Assembly (NCBI RefSeq): GCF_019397265.1
Contig: NZ_CP068985.1
Span: 3,948,501 to 4,012,500, forward strand
From: Nonomuraea coxensis DSM 45129
GTDB lineage: Bacteria > Actinomycetota > Actinomycetes > Streptosporangiales > Streptosporangiaceae
Direction: 5' to 3'
DNA length: 64,000 nucleotides
In this document: one piece after another, positions 43,980 to 52,589 of the stretch
Layout: each line of letters opens with the position of its first letter
Numbering within the stretch: position 1 is the first letter of the stretch
The notes under the pieces: generated by a model
What the model saw: the letters and a program-made list of their open reading frames with translations, nothing else
Databases searched by the model: none
What the model was told of the DNA's origin: nothing
Made by a program: the position numbers and the translations under genes

Positions 43980-44875
43980 ACCGCCTGCTCGGCTGCGTCG
44001 TCGACGAGTCCGTCAGCTGGGCCCATCCTGACCGCCTCCTGTCGTTCCTGGAGAGCGGAAACTACCGCTACGACCACATCTGGCTGGCCCTCGACGAGGA
44101 CACCGGCGACATCCTGGCCCGCGCCGTCTGGTGGGGCTTCCCCGGCGGGCGGCCGCTCGCCCTCGACTGCGTGTACGTCCACCCGTCCGTCCGCGACCGG
44201 GTCGCGCTGGCCGCCGAGCTGCTGGAGCGCGGGCACGCCGCGTTCGGCGACCGCCCGGCGTACCACGTGTTCCTGTCCGAGGGCTGGCGCGAGGACCCGA
44301 AGGCCGCCGCCGCGCTCGGCTGGCGCAAGGAAGCGGTGGGCCGCGCCGGGCTGACCGACGAGCTGGAACGCCTGCGGTTCGCGTGGACGGCCGGCGAGCC
44401 CGTGCCCGAGCCGTCGGGCCGGCTGGTCTTCCGCGGCGAGGACGACGACGAGGCGTTCGTGGCGGCCTTCCGCCGGGTGGCGGAGGGAACGCTCGACCAC
44501 ACCACCCGGATGGCGCTGCGCACCATGGACCCGGTGGAGCAGGCGCGCCACGACGTCGCCGACTACCGGGAGATGCCGGGTGACCGGTCGTGGTGGCGGC
44601 TGGCGTACTCGGCCGCCGACGGCTCCCTGGTGGGTGTCGCGCTGCCGTCGGCCAACAACGCCGGCCCCGTGGTCGGCTACCTCGGCGTCGTTCCCGAGCA
44701 CCGCGGCCACGGCCACGTGGACGACCTGCTCGGCGAGATCACCCGCTGTCACGCCGGGCGGGGGGTGCAGCGGATCGCCGCCGACACCGACCGCGGCAAC
44801 GTGCCGATGGTGAGGGCGTTCGAGCGGGCCGGCTACCGCACCTTCGCCGTCCGGCTGGTGCTGTCCGCCGGCTGA
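43946..44875 (+). CDS. Two-domain GNAT N-acetyltransferase
   Basis: 309 residues with two GNAT modules. The first (residues 1-150) is degenerate; the second (from about 165) keeps the acetyl-CoA loop in LGVVPEHRGHGHVDDLLGEI (Q/RxxGxG/A) and GNVPMVRAFERAGYRTF. Such fused enzymes acetylate an amine of an antibiotic, polyamine or peptide. GTG at 43946 follows GGAGG. A strong leader ORF overlaps its start. An imperfect dyad at 44885-44943 follows the gene. Confidence 0.82.
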   Translation: MHFRTAVGDDLDRLLGCVVDESVSWAHPDRLLSFLESGNYRYDHIWLALDEDTGDILARAVWWGFPGGRPLALDCVYVHPSVRDRVALAAELLERGHAAFGDRPAYHVFLSEGWREDPKAAAALGWRKEAVGRAGLTDELERLRFAWTAGEPVPEPSGRLVFRGEDDDEAFVAAFRRVAEGTLDHTTRMALRTMDPVEQARHDVADYREMPGDRSWWRLAYSAADGSLVGVALPSANNAGPVVGYLGVVPEHRGHGHVDDLLGEITRCHAGRGVQRIAADTDRGNVPMVRAFERAGYRTFAVRLVLSAG

Positions 44876-44884
44876 CCGCCGAAA

Positions 44885-44943
44885 CGATCAGGCCGCCGCC
44901 GGGCCGGACACTTGCGCCACGGGGCCGGCGGCTGGTCTGATCG
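44885..44943. promoter_or_regulatory. Imperfect dyad just upstream of prpE
   Basis: CGATCAG at 44885-44891 pairs with CTGATCG at 44937-44943, and inside it GCCGCCGG (44895-44902) pairs with CCGGCGGC (44925-44932). It ends 4 bp before the prpE GTG. It could be the terminator of the acetyltransferase gene, an operator, or a hairpin affecting prpE initiation. Confidence 0.5.
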
Positions 44944-44947
44944 ATAA

Positions 44948-46816
44948 GTGAGCGGTTATGACGAGGCCTACCGGCGAAGCACCCGGCATCCCGAGGAGTT
45001 CTGGGCCGAGGCGGCCCGCGGCATCGACTGGGACGTGGCTCCGGCCACGGTCCTCGGCCAGGACGGCCGCTGGTTCCCCGACGGGCGGCTCAACACCTGC
45101 CACAACGCGCTCGACCGGCACGTGGCGGCCGGCCGCGGCGGGCAGCTGGCGCTGATCCACGACAGCCCGGTCACCGGCGGCGGGCGCGTGCTCAGCTACG
45201 CCGAGCTGCTCGACGAGGTGGCGCGCACCGCGGGCATGCTGCGCGACCTCGGCGTGGGCGCCGGCGACACCGTCGTGATCTACATGCCGATGGTGCCCGA
45301 GGCCGTGATCGCCATGCTGGCCTGCGCGCGTCTCGGGGCGGTGCACTCGGTGGTGTTCGGCGGGTTCGCCGCCCGCGAGCTGGCGGTGCGCGTCGACCAC
45401 GCCCGGCCCAAGGTCGTGCTGTCCGCCTCCTGCGGCATCGAGCCCAGCCGGGTGGTGGCGTACAAACCGCTGCTGGACGCGGCGCTGGAGCAGGCCGCGC
45501 ACCGGCCGGAGCGGTGCGTGATCCTGCGGCGCCCGCAGTGCCCCGCCGAGCTGACCGAGGGCCGCGACCTCGACTGGGCCGCGACCGTGCGCGACGCCGC
45601 GCCCGCCCCCTGCGTGAGCGTGGCCGCGACCGACCCGCTCTACGTCCTCTACACCTCCGGCACCACCGGCTCGCCGAAGGGCGTGCTGCGCGACAACGGC
45701 GGCCACGCCGTCGCGCTGCACTGGAGCATGGCCCACGTGTACGGCGCCGCCCCCGGCGAGGTCTTCTGGGCGGCCTCCGACGTCGGCTGGGTCGTCGGCC
45801 ACTCCTACATCGTCTACGCCCCGCTGCTGGCCGGCTGCACGACCGTGCTGTACGAGGGCAAGCCCGTCGGCACCCCCGACCCCGGCGCGTACTGGCGGGT
45901 GGTGGCCACGTACGGCGTGCGGACGCTGTTCACCGCGCCGACCGCGATCCGCGCCATCAAGAAGGAGGACCCCTCCGGCGAATTCGCGAAAAAGTGGGAC
46001 CTGTCCGGGCTGCGGCACCTCTTCCTCGCCGGTGAGCGCCTCGACCCCGACACCTACCACTGGGCCGCCGATCTGCTCGGCGTCCCGGTCGTCGACCACT
46101 GGTGGCAGACCGAGACCGGCTGGCCCATCGCCGCCAACTGCGTCGGCATCGAGACGCTGCCGGCCAGGCCCGGCTCCCCGACCAAGCCCGTGCCGGGCTG
46201 GGACGTGCACGTCCTGGACGCCGCCGGCAACGACTGCCCGCCCGGCGTCGAGGGCTCGGTCACGGTCAAGCTGCCGCTGCCGCCCGGCGCCCTGCCCACC
46301 CTCTACCGCGACGAGGCCCGCTTCCGCGCCTCCTACCTCGAACGCCACCCCGGCCACTACCTGACCGGCGACGGCGGCCACTTCGACGCCGACGGCTACC
46401 TCTACGTCATGGGCCGCATCGACGACGTCATCAACGTCGCCGGCCACCGGCTGTCCACCGGATCGATGGAGGAGGTCCTCGCCGGCCACCCCGACGTCGC
46501 CGAGTGCGCCGTCATCGGCGTGGCCGACGAGGTCAAGGGGCAGGTCCCGGTCGGCTTCGCGGTGCTCAAGTCCGGCTGCGACCGCGACCCGGAGGAGCTG
46601 GAGCGCGAGCTGGTCGCCCTGGTGCGCGAGCGCATCGGCCCGGTCGCCGCCTTCCGCCGCGCCGTCGTGGTCGCCCGGCTGCCGAAGACCCGCTCCGGCA
46701 AGATCCTGCGCGGCACGATGCGCGACATCGCCGACGACCGCCCGTACGCCACCCCGTCCACGATCGAGGACCCCACCACCCTGCCGGAGATCGCCGAGGC
46801 GATGAAACGGGCATGA
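44948..46816 (+). CDS. prpE: Propionyl-CoA synthetase (acetyl-CoA synthetase-like)
   Basis: 622 residues of the ANL acyl-CoA synthetase superfamily, closest in pattern to PrpE. YTSGTTGSPKGVLRDNGGH (A3 P-loop), EVFWAASDVGWVVGHSYIVY, WWQTETGWPIA (A5), DGYLYVMGRIDDVINVAGHRLST (A8 hinge) and the catalytic lysine in KTRSGKILRGTMR (A10) are all intact. It makes propionyl-CoA (perhaps acetyl-CoA) from acid, ATP and CoA. In this family the A10 lysine can be acetylated by a GNAT, and here a two-domain GNAT sits directly upstream. GTG start at 44948 lacks a ribosome site. Confidence 0.88.
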   Translation: MSGYDEAYRRSTRHPEEFWAEAARGIDWDVAPATVLGQDGRWFPDGRLNTCHNALDRHVAAGRGGQLALIHDSPVTGGGRVLSYAELLDEVARTAGMLRDLGVGAGDTVVIYMPMVPEAVIAMLACARLGAVHSVVFGGFAARELAVRVDHARPKVVLSASCGIEPSRVVAYKPLLDAALEQAAHRPERCVILRRPQCPAELTEGRDLDWAATVRDAAPAPCVSVAATDPLYVLYTSGTTGSPKGVLRDNGGHAVALHWSMAHVYGAAPGEVFWAASDVGWVVGHSYIVYAPLLAGCTTVLYEGKPVGTPDPGAYWRVVATYGVRTLFTAPTAIRAIKKEDPSGEFAKKWDLSGLRHLFLAGERLDPDTYHWAADLLGVPVVDHWWQTETGWPIAANCVGIETLPARPGSPTKPVPGWDVHVLDAAGNDCPPGVEGSVTVKLPLPPGALPTLYRDEARFRASYLERHPGHYLTGDGGHFDADGYLYVMGRIDDVINVAGHRLSTGSMEEVLAGHPDVAECAVIGVADEVKGQVPVGFAVLKSGCDRDPEELERELVALVRERIGPVAAFRRAVVVARLPKTRSGKILRGTMRDIADDRPYATPSTIEDPTTLPEIAEAMKRA

Positions 46817-46876
46817 AGGGAATGTGACCGCGGCACCCAGCGCTGACGGGACATCCCCAGTCCCCGGGAGAAGGCC

Positions 46877-49714
46877 ATGATCGAGACCCCGAGCTACGCC
46901 GACGCCCTGAGGATCCTCGGCTGCAAGGACGGCAGGCTGGCCAAGGTGATCGGGTTCGCCGCGGCGGCCGAGCGCAGCGGGTGGCCGCTGGCCGGCGCCG
47001 GGCAGCTCGTCATGGGCGTGGCCGACATGCGCGCCTCCGTCGTCCGCTACGGCGAGGACGTCGTCGGCCGCCTGCCGGAGCTGCGCGGCGGCGTCGACCG
47101 GCACACCCGCACCCAGCGCCTGGCCGCCGCGCACGCCGTCATCGTGGTCTCCGCCTACTTCGAGGCGCTCGGCGAGGCCAAGCTGCCGTTCACGCTGGAG
47201 CAGCTCGACCGCACCGAGCAGATCTCCCGCGGCGTGCCGACCCCCGAACGTTTCGCCCGGCTGATGGCCGCCCTCATGCTGGAGCGCCTGCCCACCCCGG
47301 AGCCGCACATCCCCTACGGCGAGACCCGCCAGGCGGTGGAACGTGCCTATCTGCGCATGTCGGAGGCCGTGGCCGGCTACGCCGCGGGCATGCCCGTCTG
47401 GGACGAGCTGAGCCACGACGACCAGATCCTGCTGCCCCGGATGCTCGCCGAGGGCCCGCCCGCCCACGCCCTGCGCGTCTACGACGAGAACTACCGTTCA
47501 CTGGCCCTCGACAGCCACGAGTTCGCGGTGCGCAGCCTCGTCACCGAGCGCCCCCAGCCCTCCACGGCGCTGTCCCGGGTGGCGTGGCTGCTGGCCGAGC
47601 TGGCCCCGCCCCGCGTCGGCGACCGCCCGATGGTCCACCTGGCCAGGATGGCCGCCAACCTGCTGGACCAGCCGCTCCTGCTGGCCGGCAAGCTGCCCGA
47701 GGACGTCTACCTGCCGCTGCTCGGCGAGGGCTACCTCACCCCGCGCTGCCGGGTGGCCGAGCTGACCCGCGACGCCTCGCCCGCGCTCGACGGCTGGTGG
47801 GAGGACCAGCGGCTGCTGCCCGACACCGAGGCGTTCCTCGTCGGGCACCTCACCTCGCTGCGCGCCACGCGGGCGCCGCTGCTCGTGCTCGGCGACCCCG
47901 GCTCGGGCAAGACCAAGCTGACCGAGGTGCTGGCCGCCCGCCTGGCCCGCTCGGAGTTCCTGCCGATCCGGGTGGACCTGCAGGGGGTCGCGCCGCGCGC
48001 GGACGTCACCGAGCAGATCGAGCAGGCCATCGCCGCCGTCCTCGGCGAGGAGGTCTCCTACGGAGACCTGGTCGAGGCCGCCGGCGGGGCGCAGCCCGTC
48101 ATCCTCCTCGACGGGCTGGACGAGCTGCTGCTCGGCGGCTCCGGCCGCTACGACTACCTCGCGAGGGTGGAGGAGTTCCAGCGCCGCGAGGCCGGGCTCG
48201 GCCGCCCCGCCGCGGTCGTCGTGACCAGCCGCACGGTCGTGGCCGAGCGCATCCGCTTCCCCGAGGGGCTGCTGGCGCTGCGGCTCCTGCCGTTCGAGGA
48301 CGACCAGGTACGCCAGTGGCTGGACATCTGGGACCAGGCCAACCGCGCCCTGCTGGCCCGCCGCGACCTCACACCGCTGCCCGCCGAGGCCGCCCTCGCC
48401 CACGGCGAGATGGCCCGCCAGCCGCTGCTGCTGCTCCTGCTCGCCCTCTACGACGCCGGCGGCAACGCGGCGCAGCAGGGCGACCCCCGGCGGCGCCCGC
48501 TCAAGCGCTCACGCCTGTACGAGGTGCTGCTGCGCGACTTCACCGAACGCGAGACCGGCGGCGCCGGCCGGGTGGTCATCGACCAGGAGCTGGTGCTGCT
48601 CGGCGCGGCGGCGCTGTCCATGCTGGCCCGCGGCCGCCAGGTCATCACCGACGAGGCCCTCGACCGCGACCTGCCCGCCCTGTGCCACGGCGGCGAGGAC
48701 GACCCGGCCGAGGCCGACCCCGACCGGGCGGTCCGCACCGACTGGGCGCGCAAGGCCACCGAGCGGTTCTTCTTCGTCCGCCGGGGCGGCCACGCCTTCC
48801 TGCACTCCACCTTCGGCGACTTCCTGGTCGCCTGGCTGGCCGTCTACGCGCTGCGCGACCTCGACCGCAGGCGCAGCCACGCCGGCGACGAGCCGCTGGC
48901 GCTCGTGCAGAGCGTGGACGACGACCTGCTCCACGCCGTCATCTCCCACTCCTGCCTGGCCGAGCGCGGGCCGATCGTCGGGTTCGTCATCGACCTGCTC
49001 GACGACGTGCCGCCCGAGATCCGGGCCCGCTGCGTCGAGCAGCTGTCCGGGCTGCTGCGCCGCTCCCTGCACGAGTGCGGGCGCCGCCACTTCACCGGCT
49101 TCCGCCCGGTGCGGCACAGCCTGGCGCGGCGGCTGGCCGCGTACTCGGCGAACCTCGCGCTGCTCGTCGTGGCCGCCGCCGACGGGCCGGTCCGCGTGTC
49201 GGAGCTGCTGCCCGGCCCCGACGCGCCGGAGCGCTGGTCCTCCTTCACCCACCTGTGGAAGGGCCAGCTCGGCGAGGAGGGATGGAACGGCCTGGTCACC
49301 GCCCTGTCCGCGCGGCGGGTCGTCGAGAACGGCGAGGAGGACGTCGTGCTCGGCGCCGACGACCCCACGGGGATGGGGGACGCCGTCGTCGCCGTCGCCA
49401 CCGGGCACGGCCCCCGCCACCGCCGCCTGCTCGACCTGCTGCTGCGCGCGCTGGGGGAGGGGCGGCCCCTGCCGTTCCGCGACCGGGTGGCCATCCTGGA
49501 GGAGCTGCTGCGCACGGCCGCGGTCCGCTCGCCGGCCGTGCACCAGGCGCTCGGCGCGCTGTGGGCGGAGGGCGGCGCCGACCACACGCGGCTGCGGCCC
49601 CTCCTGCGCGCCCTGCTCGCCGATCCTCGTGAGCGGCGGGCCACCTGGGAGCTGCTGGTCAAGGCCGGGATCCCGGAGACCGCGCTGTGGGAGATCCAGC
49701 AGGACGATGTTTGA
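46877..49714 (+). CDS. NACHT NTPase with N-terminal helical (NNH7-like) domain
   Basis: 945 residues. Residues 1-290 form an all-helical module (SYADALRILGCKDGRLAKVI) of the kind found at the N-terminus of bacterial NACHT proteins. The NTPase has Walker A LGDPGSGKTK (about 339-346), Walker B VILLDGLDELLL (about 408-418) with the NACHT-type DGLDE, sensor region VVVTSRTVV and a winged-helix-like follow-on (GGHAFLHSTFGDFLVAWLAV). The C-terminal 300 residues are helical without clear TPR or LRR. Bacterial NACHT proteins include antiphage sensors, but this one lacks a fused nuclease, so its output must be separate. GGGAGAAGG precedes ATG 46877. Confidence 0.85.
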   Translation: MIETPSYADALRILGCKDGRLAKVIGFAAAAERSGWPLAGAGQLVMGVADMRASVVRYGEDVVGRLPELRGGVDRHTRTQRLAAAHAVIVVSAYFEALGEAKLPFTLEQLDRTEQISRGVPTPERFARLMAALMLERLPTPEPHIPYGETRQAVERAYLRMSEAVAGYAAGMPVWDELSHDDQILLPRMLAEGPPAHALRVYDENYRSLALDSHEFAVRSLVTERPQPSTALSRVAWLLAELAPPRVGDRPMVHLARMAANLLDQPLLLAGKLPEDVYLPLLGEGYLTPRCRVAELTRDASPALDGWWEDQRLLPDTEAFLVGHLTSLRATRAPLLVLGDPGSGKTKLTEVLAARLARSEFLPIRVDLQGVAPRADVTEQIEQAIAAVLGEEVSYGDLVEAAGGAQPVILLDGLDELLLGGSGRYDYLARVEEFQRREAGLGRPAAVVVTSRTVVAERIRFPEGLLALRLLPFEDDQVRQWLDIWDQANRALLARRDLTPLPAEAALAHGEMARQPLLLLLLALYDAGGNAAQQGDPRRRPLKRSRLYEVLLRDFTERETGGAGRVVIDQELVLLGAAALSMLARGRQVITDEALDRDLPALCHGGEDDPAEADPDRAVRTDWARKATERFFFVRRGGHAFLHSTFGDFLVAWLAVYALRDLDRRRSHAGDEPLALVQSVDDDLLHAVISHSCLAERGPIVGFVIDLLDDVPPEIRARCVEQLSGLLRRSLHECGRRHFTGFRPVRHSLARRLAAYSANLALLVVAAADGPVRVSELLPGPDAPERWSSFTHLWKGQLGEEGWNGLVTALSARRVVENGEEDVVLGADDPTGMGDAVVAVATGHGPRHRRLLDLLLRALGEGRPLPFRDRVAILEELLRTAAVRSPAVHQALGALWAEGGADHTRLRPLLRALLADPRERRATWELLVKAGIPETALWEIQQDDV

Positions 49715-49799
49715 ATCCCGTACTTCCGGCGACATTCGAGGCTGACACGCAAGCGAAGTGTTACGTAATATCCACATACCGAGCTTGGGGGGCGCCAGG

Positions 49800-50708
49800 G
49801 TGCCAGGACAGAGCGTGGGTGTGGTGGTCGATCCGGCGGTTCCGGCGGAAGTCGCCGGGCTGTTACGGGCCAACGCCTCGCTGCTGTCCCGGGTGCGCGC
49901 GGGATGGGCGCCCCGCGCCTCCTCCGGCGGATCCTCCCGGCCGCGCCGCGGCCCCTCCAGCACCCTGCTGCTGGCCGCCACCCCCGTGGTGATCGCCCTC
50001 ATGGCCGTCCTGCTCGAGTCGCCGTTCGCGCCGGCCGGGTTCGTGCTGCTCGGCACGTACGTCTTCGTCGTCCTGGTGAAGATCGCCTCCATGAGCGAGC
50101 CGCCCGAGGACGAGCGCCCCCACGAGCGCCAGGTCTACGAGCAGGCCCGCTGGTACGACGGCCGCTACCTCATCGGCGAGGACTTCGACCAGGAGGCGCG
50201 GCTCGTGCTGGGCCGCGCCCAGCGCGCGGTCGGCGTGGTGCTGCACTCCCACGTCAACGCCGAGGGCCTGCTCGACGACGCCGGCAACGCCGTCATGCTG
50301 CCCGCGCAGGAATGGGAGATCGCCCGCCTGCTGGCCAAGCTCTCCGCCCTGCGCCGCGAGCACCGCGAGCTGTGGGAGCGCGGCCTCGCCCCCGAGGTCG
50401 CCCCGGTGCTCCGGCCGCTCGAACACGCCCTGTCCGCCAGCGAGGCGGCGGTGGTCGCCCGCGTCGAGGCGCTGGAACGTTACGCCGCCCACGTACGCGA
50501 GGCCGAGCGCGCCTACCACGCGCACGCCCAGATCGAGGAGCTGCGGGCGCGGCTGCCGCGCTACGAGGAACTGCTGGCCGAGTCGGGCGCCGACGGGCTC
50601 GCGCTCGCGGAGCTGGAGAAGCTGGCCGGCGACGCCGACACGCTGGAGCGGACGCTCCGGCGCAGCGTGGAGTCCGCGCACGAGGCCTTCCTGCACCTGG
50701 AAAGCTGA
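49800..50708 (+). CDS. Two-TM helical protein, paralog A
   Basis: 302 residues, first of three tandem paralogs. Layout: VVVDPAVPAEVAGLLRANAS (common N-terminal motif), two membrane helices at about 62-80 and 84-102 (LLLAATPVVIALMAVLL; AGFVLLGTYVFVVLVKIA), then a long helical domain with the family core VMLPAQEWEIARLLAKLSAL and a coiled coil (EALERYAAHVREAERAYHAH). The core faces the cytosol if the hairpin inserts N-in. GTG at 49800 fits the paralog N-termini better than an upstream in-frame codon. It follows the NACHT gene by 85 bp. Unknown function. Confidence 0.75.
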   Translation: MPGQSVGVVVDPAVPAEVAGLLRANASLLSRVRAGWAPRASSGGSSRPRRGPSSTLLLAATPVVIALMAVLLESPFAPAGFVLLGTYVFVVLVKIASMSEPPEDERPHERQVYEQARWYDGRYLIGEDFDQEARLVLGRAQRAVGVVLHSHVNAEGLLDDAGNAVMLPAQEWEIARLLAKLSALRREHRELWERGLAPEVAPVLRPLEHALSASEAAVVARVEALERYAAHVREAERAYHAHAQIEELRARLPRYEELLAESGADGLALAELEKLAGDADTLERTLRRSVESAHEAFLHLES

Positions 50709-50720
50709 CAGCCGCCGCCC

Positions 50721-51644
50721 ATGACCGACATCGTGCCCGGCCGCCGCGACGCGAGGGTCGTCGTCGATCCTGCCGTCTCCCGCGAGGCCGCCGACCTGCT
50801 GCGGGCCAACCACGCCCTGCTGGCCCGCGTCCACCGGGGCTGGAGGCCCCCGCCCAAGAGCGCCGGCCCGATCCTCGGCCTGGGCGCGAGCATCGTCGCC
50901 GGCGTGATCGCGGCGTCGCTAGCCCTGTACGGCCTGGCCCTGTTCGCGGCCGGGCGCTACACCTCGTTCGCGGTGAGCATGACGGGCGCCGCGCTGCTGA
51001 CCGTCGGCCTGCTGCTGCGGCCCCGTACCGACGCCGCGGCCGAGCGCCGCCGCGCCCTCGAACGCGAGGTCCACGAGCACGCCCGCGGCTACGAGGGCCA
51101 CTACGTCCTGGACGAGCACCTCGACGAGCCGGCCCGCGACCTGCTGGACCGCGCGGCGAGGGCCGTCGGGCAGGTCATGGCCTCCCGGGTCAACGCCGAG
51201 GGGCTGCTGGACGACGTCCGCAACGCGGTGATGCTGCCCGCGCAGGAATGGGAGATCGCCCGCCTGCTGGCCAAGCTGTCGGCGCTGCGCGCCGAGCATC
51301 AGGAGGTGATCGCCGAGGGGATGACGCCGGAGGTGGCCGCCGTCGCCGGGCCGCTCGCCGAGGTCCTCGACAGAAGCGAGGCCGCGGTGCTCGCCCGCGT
51401 CGAGGCGCTGGAACGCTACGCGGGGCACGTGGCCGACGCCGAGCGCGCCTACCGGGCACGGCGGCAGATCGAGCGCCTCAGCGCCCGCCTGCCCCGCTAC
51501 GAGGAACTGCTCGTGGAGTCGGGCGCCGACGGCTCGGCCGTTCCCGAGCTCGACGGATTGGCCGAGGACGCCGGCCGCCTTGAGCAGGCGTTACGCGACA
51601 GCGTCAGCTCGGCGCACGAGGCTTTTCGCCACCTTGAGGGGTGA
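50721..51644 (+). CDS. Two-TM helical protein, paralog B
   Basis: 307 residues, 12 bp after paralog A. RVVVDPAVSREAADLLRANH opens it; two membrane helices follow at about 57-75 (IVAGVIAASLALYGLALFAA) and 80-97. The same core VMLPAQEWEIARLLAKLSAL and coiled coil (EALERYAGHVADAERAYRAR) are present, and its DNA matches paralog A closely over this core. The tail SSAHEAFRHLEG matches the SAHEAFLHLE end of A. ATG at 50721. Unknown function. Confidence 0.78.
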   Translation: MTDIVPGRRDARVVVDPAVSREAADLLRANHALLARVHRGWRPPPKSAGPILGLGASIVAGVIAASLALYGLALFAAGRYTSFAVSMTGAALLTVGLLLRPRTDAAAERRRALEREVHEHARGYEGHYVLDEHLDEPARDLLDRAARAVGQVMASRVNAEGLLDDVRNAVMLPAQEWEIARLLAKLSALRAEHQEVIAEGMTPEVAAVAGPLAEVLDRSEAAVLARVEALERYAGHVADAERAYRARRQIERLSARLPRYEELLVESGADGSAVPELDGLAEDAGRLEQALRDSVSSAHEAFRHLEG

Positions 51645-51665
51645 TTTGCCTTAGGATCCGAATTT

Positions 51666-52589
51666 GTGGCGGATATGGTGGTCGATCCCCAGATACCACC
51701 GGACGACGCGCAGGTGCTGAGGCAGTCCCGGCGCGTGCTGGTCAAGATGCGCCAAGGCTGGGCGCCCCAGCCGCGCAAGGCCCTGTCGGACAGGCACCGG
51801 GGCATGGTGAGCGTCTTCGCCACGGTGGTCTTCTTCGGGCTGCTGCTCGGCCTCGGCGCCGCGATCAGGGGGCTCGGCCTGCTCCTGCTCGTGCTGGTCG
51901 GCATCCCCCTGGTGATCGTGCTGTTCGCCCGCCAGGACCTGTCCGAGGAGGACGAGGACGACACCGAGCGCGAGACCTACGAGCTGCTGCGCTGGCACGA
52001 GGGCCGCTACGTGCTCCCCGACGACCTCGACGAGTCCGCCCGGCGGCTGCTGGCCCGCGCGCAGCGGGCCGTCGCCGCCGTCACCGGGTCCCGTGTCAAC
52101 ACCGAGGGCCTGCTGGACGACGCCCGCAACGCGGTGATGCTGCCCGCCGAGGAGTGGGAGATCGCGCGCCTGCTCGCCAAGCTGTCGGCGCTGCGCGCCA
52201 AGCACCGCGAGACCGTCTCGCGCGGCCTCACGCCCGAGGTCGAGGCCGTCGCCGAGCCGCTGGCCCGGGCGCTCGACGGCAGCGAGGCCGCGGTGCTCGC
52301 CCGCGTCGAGGCGCTGGAGCGCTACGCCGCCAACGTCACCGAGGCCGAGCGCGCCTACCACGCCCACGAGCAGATCGAGGAGCTGCGCGGGCGGCTGCAC
52401 CAGTACGAGGAGCTCGTCGCCGAGACCGGCGCGGACGCCTTCGCGGTGCCGGAGCTGGACCGGCTGGCGGCCGACGCCGACCGGCTGGAGCAGGCGCTCA
52501 GGCGGAGCGTCGGCTCCGCCCGCGAGGCGTTCCGCTACCTGGAGCCGGGAGCGCCGAAAGAGGTGCCGGGACCACCCGGCGAGCCCTGA
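51666..52589 (+). CDS. Two-TM helical protein, paralog C
   Basis: 307 residues, 21 bp after paralog B. MVVDPQIPPDDAQVLRQSR opens it; the TM pair is VFATVVFFGLLLGLGAAI and LLLLVLVGIPLVIVLFA. The same core is present with one conservative change (VMLPAEEWEIARLLAKLSAL) and the EALERYAANVTEAERAYHAH coil. Its last 55 bp run into the convergent MurG-like gene. GTG at 51666 has no clear ribosome site. Unknown function. Confidence 0.78.
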   Translation: MADMVVDPQIPPDDAQVLRQSRRVLVKMRQGWAPQPRKALSDRHRGMVSVFATVVFFGLLLGLGAAIRGLGLLLLVLVGIPLVIVLFARQDLSEEDEDDTERETYELLRWHEGRYVLPDDLDESARRLLARAQRAVAAVTGSRVNTEGLLDDARNAVMLPAEEWEIARLLAKLSALRAKHRETVSRGLTPEVEAVAEPLARALDGSEAAVLARVEALERYAANVTEAERAYHAHEQIEELRGRLHQYEELVAETGADAFAVPELDRLAADADRLEQALRRSVGSAREAFRYLEPGAPKEVPGPPGEP

